A stretch of DNA of 64,000 nucleotides from Hyperoodon ampullatus. Lineage: Eukaryota; Chordata; Mammalia; Artiodactyla; Ziphiidae. Positions 36,561 through 47,298 of the stretch are shown here, piece by piece (the first letter of the stretch is position 1; each line of letters begins with the position of its first letter). A program made the translations under genes and the position numbers. Location: contig OX457061.1 in assembly GCA_949752795.1 (NCBI GenBank), forward strand, positions 33,732,425-33,796,424, read 5' to 3'. The notes under the pieces are model-generated. The model was not told where the DNA came from. It worked only from the letters and a program-made list of their open reading frames with translations, and searched no databases.

Positions 36561-36789
36561 GGGCTAATGAGTGAGATTTGTCAGGGATTGGCAGGAGATG
36601 AACTGAACATCAGGCAGGACCAAGAAGTAAAACGCTGGAAGGTGATGGAGTTCTGACTCCAGTGTGGAGGCAAGAGAGAGTCCTCTGAGCTTTGTTGGGT
36701 GAAAGTGCTTATTTTGTATCAGAGAAAGGACTAAACAGGGTACTTTTTTCTAGTTTATTCTAATTACCCTCCCTCTTTGGATATCTATT

Positions 36790-37555
36790 ATTTCATTTTC
36801 CAACATTTTTAATGAAACATTTCAAACATATATAAAAGTTGAAAGAAATTCATCATGAATACCCATGATATCCACCAACTAGGTTCTATACTGGCATTCA
36901 CTATACTTGCTTTATCACATATCTAGCCATCTAACCATCTCTCTCTATCCATCAAGCCATTTTATTTCTGATGCGTTTCAAGAAAAGTTACAGACATCAG
37001 TACACTTTACCTCTAAACATTTGGGCATATGATTAACCAGAGTTCAATATCTGTTTGCAATGTTTTAGGTAAAATTTACACACAATGAATTGCACAACCT
37101 TAAATACCCTTTGATGAGTTCTGACAAATGCATGTCCCTGCATAACCTAAGCCCCTATTCATGACATAGAACATTTCCATCACCCCAGAAAATTCCCTTA
37201 TGCCTTCTTCAAGCTTACATCCCAAAGGTAACCATTGTCCTGATGTTTTTCCACCAACAGAAGCCTGTTCTAAAACTTCATTTAAATGGAACAACATAGT
37301 ATGTACTTTTGTGAAACTATATACTCTTCATTCAGCATAATGGTTTTGAGATTCACCTATGCTGCTGCATATATCAATGGTACTTCCTTTTTATTGCTGA
37401 GTAATATGCCAACATGCCACAGTTTATCTAGTCTCCTATTAACAGACATCTGATGAATGAAAGTACTATTAACATTCTTACGCAAGTATGTTTGTGGACT
37501 ATTATTTTCATTTCTCTCACGTAAATACCTAAGAAGAAGAGTGCTAGGTCACAGG
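36790..37555 (-). mobile_element. old L1 3' region
   Basis: Antisense L1M-type 3' sequence: 'atgaaacatttcaaacatat', 'ccaccaactaggttctatac', 'ttcaagaaaagttacagaca', 'aaatttacacacaatgaatt', 'tgagttctgacaaatgcatg', 'aatggttttgagattcacct', 'ttattgctgagtaatatgcc', 'tttctctcacgtaaatacct', 'aagaagagtgctaggtcaca'. About 760 bases, all in one orientation. Confidence 0.72.
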
Positions 37556-37680
37556 GTACCTATGATAATCACGTTTACCTCATGGGTTGCTGTGGGGATT
37601 AAATGGGATGATGCATAGAAAGCACCTGGCGTAGTGCCTGGCATGGAGAAATCACTATGATGATAAGCTATTAGCAGCAG
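37556..37680 (+). mobile_element. MIR 3' fragment
   Basis: 'acctcatgggttgctgtggg', 'gattaaatgggatgatgcat' and 'agcacctggcgtagtgcctg' are the MIR 3' half. Confidence 0.7.
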
Positions 37681-38029
37681 CATTTTCCTGGTAATAATAA
37701 TATATAATGATAATGTAGAATTGTTTCATTATATTTTCATATTTCAGAGTATTTTAAGATTACTCTTTTTCATAACGACTCTTACCCACTCTCTAATTCA
37801 TAGTTGAAGAAATTACACGCAGACAAAATTTAATTTGCCCACTTCTAGACAGAATGCCAACATCAAAGTAGCAGCACTTCATTTTAACATATGAACTATG
37901 TGGCCTTTCTTTGAAAAGATAGCAGAATTGCTCTCGAAAAAGACTTCCACCTCTAACAGGTAAGTACTTCTTATCGCCTATATGCACTAATGGTATCAGT
38001 ACACTGAATTTCAGCAGTAGGAAGTAATA

Positions 38030-38245
38030 AGAAGTGGGAGAGCTCTGGAATCAGGTTGCCCTGGTTCAAATTCTGGTCATTGGAAAGCGTATCATCTCAG
38101 ACAACTTAGCTGAACCTTTCTGAGCCTCACTTGCTTCACCTGCAAAATGGGTGTACCAATATCTATCTAGTAGGATTATTCTCAGGATTAGAAATTATGA
38201 ATGCAGAGCCTGGCACATGGTAGGATCTCAATCAGTGTCCACTAC
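38030..38245 (+). mobile_element. MIR SINE
   Basis: MIR blocks in order: 'agctctggaatcaggttgcc', 'ctggttcaaattctggtcat', 'tgagcctcacttgcttcacc', 'tgcaaaatgggtgtaccaat', 'gcagagcctggcacatggta'. Near full length. Confidence 0.82.
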
Positions 38246-38484
38246 CAATGTGTATAAGGGACAAATAGGAATAAGTGAACGTCTACATTTGCAACAGATA
38301 ATTTATCACACAAATTAACTCATGAGTGACATCAACCCAGCAATAAAAAGCTGAGCATATTAGAAAGGAATGTGGTTATTTATTATCATCCTTTTTCTGA
38401 TTCTTTAACAAAGGAACTCACTTTCATTTCAGCATCAACCCTTTTCTCTAATGAAAAGCAAGGCATATGTAACAATATTCATTC

Positions 38485-39310
38485 ATTCAGCAGACACTGA
38501 ATGAAGCCACCCCTTACAACAGGGCTTTGCTAGGCATAGGGTACACCTGATGACAGGCAGACTCCCTGGCCTTAAATCGCTCTCACTCTACTGGAGGAGT
38601 CAGATACGAAAACAAATAACTACGAATAAGCTGCCTCTTACTTGAGGTGGAAGGTACTGGGAACAACTCTGATACTATTTCTAAGAAAAGCTGCATAACT
38701 CGCCTAATAAAGCAAGAGGCCCTGTGCCACTGACGTTGATATGCCAGCTATTCTTAGTCAAATAATTAGAGCATATCAGAATAAGTGACACAGTAAAGGC
38801 CTGCATAATGAACTTGAGAGAAGTCAGAGAAAATGGGGGAAGAGTTGTGCAGGAACAAGGAGAAGAAGCAGAAGTAAGGAGAGGAGAGAAGAAAAGAAAG
38901 GGAAAATAATATGAGTAGAGAAGGAAAATGGGATGTGAAAACCCACAGAAAGGAAAGACTGCCTGGAGACCTTCCAGACAAAGGGACATCTGAGCTTAGC
39001 ATTGAAGACTGAGTAAGAATTTGAGAGATTAAAGACATTCAGACAGAGGAAACAGGGTATATAAAGGTGTACATTCAGCATGTGAAAATGTTGATGTAAC
39101 TGGAATATGGTGTGTTTTTCTTAGGTTATGGACAAGGGTGGGGAATACTGTCGTAAAGAAAGAATTGGGATCAGAGTGCAAAAAGCCATGAGACGCCAAG
39201 GTAAGGGTCTGGTCCTTTTCCTGTGGGCAATGGAGAGCCACAGAAGAATTTTCAGCAGCAGGTTACATTATTAAATTCATGTTTTAACAAAAAAATAATC
39301 TGATTGCAGG
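38485..39310 (-). mobile_element. L2 copy, minus strand
   Basis: 'attcattcattcagcagaca', 'ttgctaggcatagggtacac', 'ctgcctggagaccttccaga', 'tgagcttagcattgaagact', 'cattcagacagaggaaacag', 'gtggggaatactgtcgtaaa', 'gtccttttcctgtgggcaat', 'ggagagccacagaagaattt'. A GA-rich run (38818-38925) is embedded. Short frames read in the other direction are by-products of this composition. Confidence 0.7.
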
Positions 39311-39590
39311 TATGGTGTAACATGCCACCCAGATCCCACTTCAAGAATGAAGGACTTGGGATGAAGTTGCTGGGACTGCCGTCGGCACCCCCTTGGGGAT
39401 TGCCTCAGCTGGAGAGACCCCTCATCCAAGGTCATGCCCATTTCCTGAGGTGGCCAGCATCCAGTGTCTGATTGACATCAGGTATAAAGGTCCAGCCCTA
39501 TCACCCTAACTTTGAACAGCTCTGAAGGGTTATTATCTCATCTTCATGATTCCCTGCAGGGTCTGCTGAAGTTTCCACTGAGACTACATT
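39311..39590. other. unassigned interspersed-repeat-like segment
   Basis: 'ccacccagatcccacttcaa', 'ttgggatgaagttgctggga', 'gattgcctcagctggagaga' and 'cccctcatccaaggtcatgc' resemble a mammalian LTR-like repeat that I cannot name. CpG-poor, no gene. Confidence 0.35.
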
Positions 39591-39594
39591 CCAG

Positions 39595-39685
39595 CCTGAG
39601 TTCTCCCTCCACCCGATCCTGCTTCCTTCCCTCCCTTCCCTCCCATCTCTCATATCCCCCTCTTCCCTTCCCTTCCCCAGATGTT
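39595..39685. repeat. pyrimidine-rich low-complexity tract
   Basis: About 90 bases of mostly C and T (CTTCCTTCCCTCCC type). Can form H-DNA in vitro; no function shown here. Confidence 0.8.
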
Positions 39686-40351
39686 GGTCCCAAGAACACT
39701 CTCTAATACATCTCCAGTACACTAATCTAAGTCTCAGTCTGCTACACAGGAAACCTAACCTGGGACAGTGGAGTAGACTGAAAAAGAAAGAGGGAATAGG
39801 GAGGCGAGCTACTACTGGCCTATGCTGTCCTTGCCAGGACCATACATACTGGATTTCCCATGACAATCCTCTGTCCAGCCTGCATATTTCCTTACTCCTA
39901 GGCTGGTCTCCTGGCTCCTGAATTCACTAACATGCTCCAGAGACCAAATTAAATTTTCATCATTTTTGGAAAGCAAGAAAGGAGAATTTTCCATAGACAA
40001 TTAAAACATAAAGAAAAGAAAGCAGTGCTCCCATTGGGCAGCACAAAATGGTGGAGAGGATGGACCCACCACACCAGAAATGGGGGAAATGAAATAGATC
40101 AACAGGACAGCTGCTTGTAAAATCCATCTTCTCTCTTGAAAAGGTATCATTCAAGAAATAGCTCCTTTTAAATACTTTAATAGACGCTTTCCAAGCCTTT
40201 TTAACATGTGCACATAAATAATATCAGAATGAAGCTCTGTGCATAGTTTTGTACCTTGCCCTTTTTTTCACCTTATATTATTTCATTCCTACTTCCCACG
40301 TCAGGGAGAGAAAAACCTTTTCATTCAAGAGGGGTACCTGGGTTCAGTTTT

Positions 40352-40743
40352 TACACATGGGTTTGGTTGTTTTTTTTTTTTTTTTGGCCGTGTTGGGTCT
40401 TCGTTGCTGCATGTGGGCTTTCTCTAGTTGTGGTGAGCGGGGGCTACTCTTCCTTGCTTTGCGCAGGCTTCTCATTGCAGTGGCTTCTCTTGTTGCAGAG
40501 CATGGGCTCTAGGCGCACAGGCTTCAGTAGTTGTGACACATGGGCTCAGTAGTTGTGGCTCACGGGCTCAGTAATTGTGGCTCACGGACTCTAGAGCACA
40601 GGTTCAGTAGTTGTGGCGCACAGGCTTAGGTGCTCTGAGGCATGCGGGATCTTCCCGGACCAGGGATCGAAGCCTTGTCCCCTGCAGTGGCAGGTGAATT
40701 CTTAACCACTGCGCCACCAGGGAAGTCCCTACACATAGGGTTT
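40352..40743 (-). mobile_element. CHR-type SINE, old long form
   Basis: Body at about 40367-40729. Read on the minus strand it has the tRNA-like head (A-box TGGCGCAGTGG), a body with an internal tandem of an approximately 22-35-base 'AGTAGTTGTGG' (plus-strand) unit in four copies at about 40522-40632, a 3' region with 'gaagacccaacacggcc' and a T17 run on the plus side. Flanks TACACATGGGTTTG and TACACATAGGGTTTT look like a decayed TSD. Confidence 0.9.
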
Positions 40744-40959
40744 TATTCAAAGTATACAGCAATTGCTGATATAAGGAAAGCCATGGTCATGCTGACTCAC
40801 AGTAAGCTGGCAACCAATAAAGTGTCCTTCCTTCAAATGTATGGGTATAAGTCACACACTTACCTCTCTCCCCATACACATTCTACCCACTCCTATTAGT
40901 TAGAAGAGTTCAGTTTAATTGTTTAACTAAATATGATAAATATTCATAATATTCATAAA

Positions 40960-41335
40960 ATATATGTAACATATAAAGAGTTACCAAACAATGAACACCT
41001 CTGTTCTCACCGTTCATTTTTTAAAAAATATTATTATTAATTTGAAATCCTCTGTGGGTGCCCCACCCCATCCCAAACATTCCCTCCCTCTCAAAATTAG
41101 TAATCACCTTCTCTAATTTTGTGTTTTTCATTTTCTTGCTTAATTTTATAGTTGTACACGTTTGCATCTTTATACCATACATACACAAACACACACACAT
41201 ATTTAGTTTATTTTTTTACCTTTATATAAAATCATACTGTCTGTATTCTTCCATGACTTTTATTTTTCACTCAACAGTATGATCTTGAGATTAACTTGTG
41301 TACATTTTAATTGACGATAGCTTTATTTCATCAAC
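40960..41335 (-). mobile_element. old L1 3' region fragment
   Basis: 'catataaagagttaccaaac', 'ttagtaatcaccttctctaa', 'atagttgtacacgtttgcat', 'ttttcactcaacagtatgat' and 'cttgagattaacttgtgtac' are an L1M-type 3' segment in antisense. A short CA run is embedded (41185-41200). Confidence 0.55.
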
Positions 41336-41349
41336 TCTGAATCATAAAC

Positions 41350-42030
41350 ATCATGGTGTCTGATGTTAATAAAAGCCCCAGGTAGTCAGAGAAAAGAGAT
41401 ATTTGCAAATCAGTGTCACAGTTTCCATAAGGTAATGGTCCTGCTGGAAAACACTGTTCTTTTCCATTCCTCTCAACACTCCACTTCCTGCAGAGACACT
41501 GGGCCCTGCCACCAACGTCACCATGGAAAAGTGTGTCCGGTGAAACACCCCTCTCAGAGAGCCAGGCAACTCAACACCCTCTGCGTGTGAAGTGGGGAGG
41601 GGTACTGGGCAGACACCTGAACGTGCCTTTCTCAGATAACACACATGAAGAAGAATAGTCTTGGGGAAACTACTATCCACTGATGTTCTGGACTTACCAT
41701 TTCACTTGGCATTTTGTTTCTGAGCCAGTTTTTCCAAGTTTAAAAGACAACCCTACATGGAAGAAAGGTCACATCAAGAGCCACTTCCCCCTCATTTCAG
41801 TCAGATAAAACAAGCTTGTTCTGTCAGCCTTCCACATTTAGCATTTCCACTGCAGCCACTGCTGGGAATTTCCCCTCTCTGAAGAAGACCTAATTAGACC
41901 CACAGCCAGGCTGGCTGGCTATGGAGCACTCTGCAGCCCACATGTCAAAGATTTCCATCCAAGAGACTCTGATCTTTTTCTCACATTACTCTGTCTGCAA
42001 AGGCCTAATTAACAAACCAGTGACTTCACT
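41350..42030. other. single-copy block, possible conserved non-coding DNA
   Basis: The longest stretch in its neighbourhood without a repeat that I recognise, with two CCTAATTA homeodomain-type cores (41888-41898, 42003-42013 area), AAACAAGCTTG and GGCTGGCTGGCTATGG. The 104-codon minus frame at 41366-41680 has no recognised motif. Conservation is inferred from texture only. Confidence 0.25.
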
Positions 42031-42134
42031 TTTCTAGAGAATCTATTCCCTGGTCCCAGGAAGGAAATTTGGTTCTGTATGAAGCAGTCCTTCCTCACAT
42101 GGGATGTCCCTGGGGACCCAGAACCTTATCTCTA

Positions 42135-42375
42135 AAGCTTTCCTCAACCATCTCCACAACCCTGGCACAACTGACTTGCCCCTTCTCTATACTCCTCACT
42201 CACTCCATATGGATTTCTCTCTTAGCACCCACAACATATTACTACCCTTATTTATTTAGACAGTTTTATTCTCCACCAGGTCCTAGGTTCCTTTAGTGCA
42301 GGAGAGTGTCTAATCCATCTCTATATCCCCAGCTTAGCCCAAGCTTGGCACAGAGGAGGCACTCAGGGAATCTAC
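42135..42375 (+). mobile_element. L2 3' end
   Basis: 'aaagctttcctcaaccatct', 'ccttctctatactcctcact', 'gttcctttagtgcaggagag', 'ctctatatccccagcttagc', 'cttggcacagaggaggcact'. L2 terminal order. Confidence 0.65.
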
Positions 42376-42724
42376 ACTGGTTGTCCTGAATTCCCTACTT
42401 CTGGGCCACCCCAGTAGGTACTCTAGAAGGCCAGCCAAGCAACTTGGAACCAGAGGGTGAGTTCCAAAAGGTAGATAAAGGCATCTTTCTCTGGGAAAGA
42501 AGCTAAAGAACATGAAGGAAGCTCCAGGCCAAGTCCTTGAGATAAACTGGGGATACCAAGTATTCACACTGAGTCTAAAATGTTAGGGTGGGATAGGGAT
42601 AGTTACTGGAGATGGAGTCAAGTGTTAGCTGTATACTAGAGTAAATCATAGCAGATCAAGAATAGGCTAGAAAGGCTTAGAACCATGAGCCAGCCAGGCT
42701 TAAACATGGTTAAGGTAAATAGGT

Positions 42725-42800
42725 TGTAACTCAAGTTTGAACAGCCTTGAATGCCAGGCTATGGAGTTTGGATATTATTCTCTGGGGCAATGGCCAAATG
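42725..42800 (-). mobile_element. L2 fragment
   Basis: 'ttgaatgccaggctatggag' and 'tttggatattattctctggg' match the minus-strand L2 coding-end block. Confidence 0.5.
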
Positions 42801-43077
42801 GCCTCATGGCACCTGAGGCCAACTGGGTTCCCCCAAATGGAGCCTGGTGTGAAACAAGATTATTTGAGAAGAGTAGTGCCACTTCTCAGGTTAATAGGGT
42901 TTTAACTTGAATCCTGTCTCTGACTCTAATACAGGGGAAGGCACCTATGTGACTCAAAGAGTCTTGGCACAATGTTAGATTAACTTCACAAACTTAACCT
43001 AAAATGGCAGGTTTCAAATGGAGAAAGAGAGATGGAGTTAGGCCATCACAGCTTTCTCACTTACTCACTTAAAACAA

Positions 43078-43284
43078 AGTGAATCAGCTATATGTATACA
43101 TATAGACCCATATCCCCTCCCCCTTGAGCTTCCCTCCCACCTCCCTATCCCACCCCTCTAGGTCGTCACAAAGCATCGAGCTGATCTCCCTGTGCTATGC
43201 AGCAGCTTCCCACTAGCCATCCATTTTAGTGTATATATGTCAGTGCTACCCTCTCACTTCATCCCCAGCTTCCCCTTCCCAAGT
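43078..43284 (-). mobile_element. cetartiodactyl L1 3' UTR fragment
   Basis: 'gtgaatcagctatatgtata', 'ccatatcccctcccccttga', 'gcttccctcccacctcccta', 'gctgatctccctgtgctatg', 'cagcagcttcccactagcca' and 'gtatatatgtcagtgctacc' are the CT-rich part of the cetartiodactyl L1 3' UTR in antisense. 5' and 3' truncated. Confidence 0.75.
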
Positions 43285-43609
43285 TTTGTCATATTTTGAA
43301 AGCATCCATATCCCCAGCCTGTCAAATCATGACACTGAGCAGTGCAGGAGACTGCAGCATCTGACACAATGTCTTCAGGGATCTGGAGCTGAGAGGGCTT
43401 TGCCTGGACAATTTCTGAGAAACCCAGATACCATATAGAGATTATCCCAAACTGAGGCCATCCTGGCCAGACCTGCCTGGTTCCCATATCCTTCAATCTA
43501 AAACAAAATAATAAAATTCTGCTAAAAAAAAAGTCCTAGACCAAAAGTCCTGACCATCAACTTTAGTTTAGAAAGTCAATATTGATTTTAAAAAAAGAAA
43601 GAAATATGC

Positions 43610-43765
43610 AAGTAGAGCATTTCAGACCAGAAAGAGCCCCTAAAGGTCATCTAGTCCAAAACCCTAATATTACAGGTGAAGAAATTAAAGCCCAAAGTGG
43701 GGACTAGACTTAGCCAATGTCACAAATCTGGAGAGAGGAAGAACTGGGAAACAAAATCATGTCTT
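43610..43765 (-). mobile_element. MIR-like fragment
   Basis: 'gtcatctagtccaaaaccct', 'ttacaggtgaagaaattaaa' and 'gcccaaagtggggactagac' follow a common mammalian fossil pattern related to MIR. Family not certain. Confidence 0.45.
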
Positions 43766-44244
43766 CCAACCTCGGACACCATGTGTTAAAAACTGATTCA
43801 AGCATGGTTTTATTTTTTTAAATGGCAGAGCAATGAAAGTATAATAAAATAGAAATAAAATGGGAGATAAATTCAATTCAAATACTAAGGGGGAAAGTAC
43901 AACCAACCAAGAAAATAAACTCTTCAAATAGCTGATACAACCAAAGAATGCCAAGGCCCTAGTTAACTGCCTACATTTTGAGAAAATGTGAAATGAGGTT
44001 TGATCAAGCCTTCCAATGACCTATGCTCTCAGCTCATCTGGACAACTAATGTTGAGCATATGGGAAGCTGAAATGATTAGGTTTGCTAAACTGAAAGGAG
44101 ATAAAGGAAGGACTGGATGTAATTCTGGATGGGCCCAAAGTGGGGGGCTCCAAATGGGAATGTAGTAGGTGGGATAAATGGAGACCCTCGTTCCTCTTGC
44201 TGCCTCTCTGAAACTTGAGTTACAGAGAATCTCCACAAATACTC

Positions 44245-44330
44245 AGAACACATAAATTCCCTTCCTGAGCCTCAGTTTCCACAGCCCCGAAATAGGGATC
44301 ATAAGAACCATTTCCCAGAGCATAACAGGA
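44245..44330 (+). mobile_element. MIR fragment
   Basis: 'cttcctgagcctcagtttcc' and 'agccccgaaatagggatcat' form the MIR core. Confidence 0.55.
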
Positions 44331-44784
44331 GCAGCATCAAAATCCCCTGGTAAACCATTGTTTATGGAAGTATAAGGGCACTACTACTCAAATGTTGATG
44401 CGACCAGGGAGGTTTGCTTGTGATTCTATGATTTTGCGTGCCTGCTTTTTGTAACGAATGACAAAAACATTCCACAGAGGAATAGCAGAAAGTTCTTTTC
44501 AGAAGAGAGTGAAGAAAGGTATTTAGCAACCTAGCAAAACAACCATACATCTTGTTGCCTGCTAGACCAATAGCCAAACCATAAATCTAAATGGCAAAAC
44601 CAAAAAAGAAAAATGTGTAGTTTTTTAGAATAAAGGAATTCCAATGTGCCAAATATCTTCTGTGCAATTATCTAAGCAGTTTCTTGTTTAGGACAGTTTT
44701 TAGAGAACACCGGTCACCAAATGTAGCTGCTAACCTAAACCGCTTCACTTCACATTGTTCCCAAAATGTCACTTGGGGAAGGAC

Positions 44785-44910
44785 ATCAACCTGGAAAACA
44801 GGAGAGCTGAGTTCTGCACTCACTTCACTGAGTGGCCTTGGGCGCATCCCATCCCCTGTGTTTCAGATTTCTCATCTACAAAATGAAGTTTCAATCCAGA
44901 GATACTATTA
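44785..44910 (+). mobile_element. MIR fragment
   Basis: 'ggaaaacaggagagctgagt', 'actgagtggccttgggcgca' and 'tttcagatttctcatctaca' give the MIR core order. Confidence 0.6.
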
Positions 44911-46765
44911 TTTTTAATGCTGAGTCTCTCATTTTAGCTACTGCGTTTGACTTGTTGGCTTTGTAACACACCTGTGTATGAAAACTTCATGTAATGAGAG
45001 AGGCTGGGCTGTCTAGGTATGACACCAAATGGTGGATGCCTTGGCTTCTTTCTTCTTTGGACCATTCCAGGAGTAGCTGAACTGAAAAGACAGGACAGGG
45101 CCCCAGTCCAGGATATTTCCCTTTTGTCAACTGCCTTCCTTCTTTATTTCCCTTTCTACACCACTTCTCACCTCCACGCTCACCACTTCAGACTGTCAGT
45201 GCCCTCTGTGTTGATCATCTACTGCCCTTCTCAAAACCAGGAGGTATAGAACTACACATTTACATATGACACTTGAAATACAGTATTGACTGAAACTAAA
45301 ACACAGCTATTACCTCACTATAAGAGAAGACCCAGGAACCATTTCTAATCTCTGACAATCAATCATAGAGACATATTCTAAGTAATGCCAAGAGGAGAGA
45401 ACTAAGGCCAATTAGTGCAGGAGGACAGTTTTAACATAATATACTCCAGTCCATTTTACATTATTCCTAAACAGTACCAATCCAATAAAACTTTCTGTCT
45501 CTAAAATATTTTCTAAAATAAATGAATATATATGTAATTATCTAACAGTGCCCTGTGTGTACATGCTCTAGGTGCTGTTTTATGCTTTCAGCCAACAAGA
45601 GCTATCAAGTAGGTTGTATGTATCAAGGGGAACTGTACCCCCAACCTTGAACTCAGTGTGCTCTGCAACATGAGTGATTTATCTACCATGGCCACTTTTT
45701 ATGCCTCTGTATGTGTGTGTGTGCCCACATGCACACACTCAGACAATTTTGATCCACAGTGGAACACAAAAACTATCTAAGAATAGATCTGGATTTTCCA
45801 GGTTAATTTTTCCTGTTGGTTGTTAAATTACAATTAAATTGCAAAATTTTCCACATCTTAAGACTCCTTCAAGAAAATGGGAGAAGAAAGCAAGGGTGAA
45901 GATTAGCAGATAATCAGGGGGGCTTTAGCTGGCTTGCCTGGACTACATGCTTATTGATGAAGTTCCTGCTCTCCTCTACATGTCTTACCGCCCAGATCAG
46001 CCAAGGTCACTTGTTTTGCCCCAGAGAAGTGATTTGCTTGGACCTACTCCTGTATGCTAGAAATGGGTCAGGGTGAGCTTAGACAGAAAATACAGAGCAG
46101 TCTACTGTCCTGCCAGATATTCAGAATCTTACCTCCACTACAGCCCTGACAGATGGCCCAGCTACAGAGACTCCTTACGTTTCCTAGATCTCACTCAAGA
46201 ACCTGCCCTCTGACTTCCTAAGCAGGGCATCTTGTAAATGCTCAGAGAAGCTCTCAGAGGCTCTTTGTTCAGCCTGCTACCTCCTGGGAGTTTTTACCTA
46301 TCAGTGGCTTAGTGCCCTTTGTTACACAGTTAAGTCTGTACTTGTAACTCGGGTTTTTCTTAATTGCTTTTCATTTTCACTAACATGGACATAATCATTG
46401 ATAAAGCAATAAATTGTTGGGGAAAAGATGACAACTTGTGAATTAGAGATAGGCAGAAGACCTTTGACAATGTGTGACATTGTTGACATCATAAATAATC
46501 CTACAGCCTGGGAAGACTGAGCAACCACAGTCTAAAGGAGGAAGCCATTACTGGAAGTATGTAATTGGTGGCATTAGAGAATATGAAGAGAACAGAAGAA
46601 CCATGGGAACACACTGTGACAGGGACCATGCTCTAGAGACCCTATATCATGCAGATTCAGTTAAGGGTCCCATTTCTAGAACCCATACCCTAGTGAGATC
46701 TGCTGTGGGTAGGTCAATGGTAATAGGCAGTTTCCCAATACTGGAAGTTTTCAAGGATCAGTTGG
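44911..46765. other. single-copy stretch, no gene seen
   Basis: No named repeat and no recognisable coding sequence. A short TG/CA tract lies at 45712-45740. Confidence 0.35.
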
Positions 46766-46769
46766 GTGT

Positions 46770-47125
46770 GAAAGGATGTATGTACAAGGATGCTCACTTC
46801 ACATAATTTATAATAGCAAAAAAAGAGAAACTAAAATCCAACAATAGAGGATTAGTTACAAAAAGTATGGTAAACCTAGACAATGGAACACTATAAAAAT
46901 TAGATGTAGCTATATATTTTATACACTTAGCAATATATTGTTAAGTAAATAGTCAGGTATAGTACAATCTAATCCACAGAAAAGACTCTGGACAGTTATG
47001 CACCTAATTCCTAACTATACTTATCCATGAGTGGTGAAATTATAGTCGTTGTTGTTGTTTCCATTTTGCTTATATGTATTTTCTAATGTTAAAAAGTGAA
47101 TTTATAGTTTGTATAATATTTTGAG
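46770..47125 (+). mobile_element. old L1 3' region, sense
   Basis: 'gtacaaggatgctcacttca', 'cataatttataatagcaaaa', 'gaaactaaaatccaacaata', 'gaggattagttacaaaaagt', 'acaatggaacactataaaaa', 'gcaatatattgttaagtaaa'. Standard order of an L1M 3' UTR in sense orientation. Confidence 0.65.
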
Positions 47126-47254
47126 GCTAAAATGGATAAATAAGGGTTGACTAGTCTTGATGGCATTTAAACATTCCTCCAACACTGAGACTATGAAACT
47201 AATTACCTGAAACTAAGTAACTAATATTGTGGCCCCTCCTCCCCTCTAACCAAC

Positions 47255-47298
47255 CACACATGCACACGTAAGCACGCACACACACGCACACACACAGA
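47255..47298. repeat. interrupted (CA)n microsatellite
   Basis: A CA-rich tract with G interruptions (ACGCACACACACGCACACAC). Confidence 0.85.

Noticed and set aside
38681..39241. Overlapping 70-102-codon minus frames rich in S, F and L
   Set aside because: They come from the complement of a GA-rich tract inside an L2 copy. Low-complexity composition, no domain.
39501..39866. 121-codon minus frame with acidic and glycine/arginine runs
   Set aside because: It is the complement of the pyrimidine-rich tract at 39595-39685. Runs such as GREEGDMRDGREGREG reflect simple sequence.
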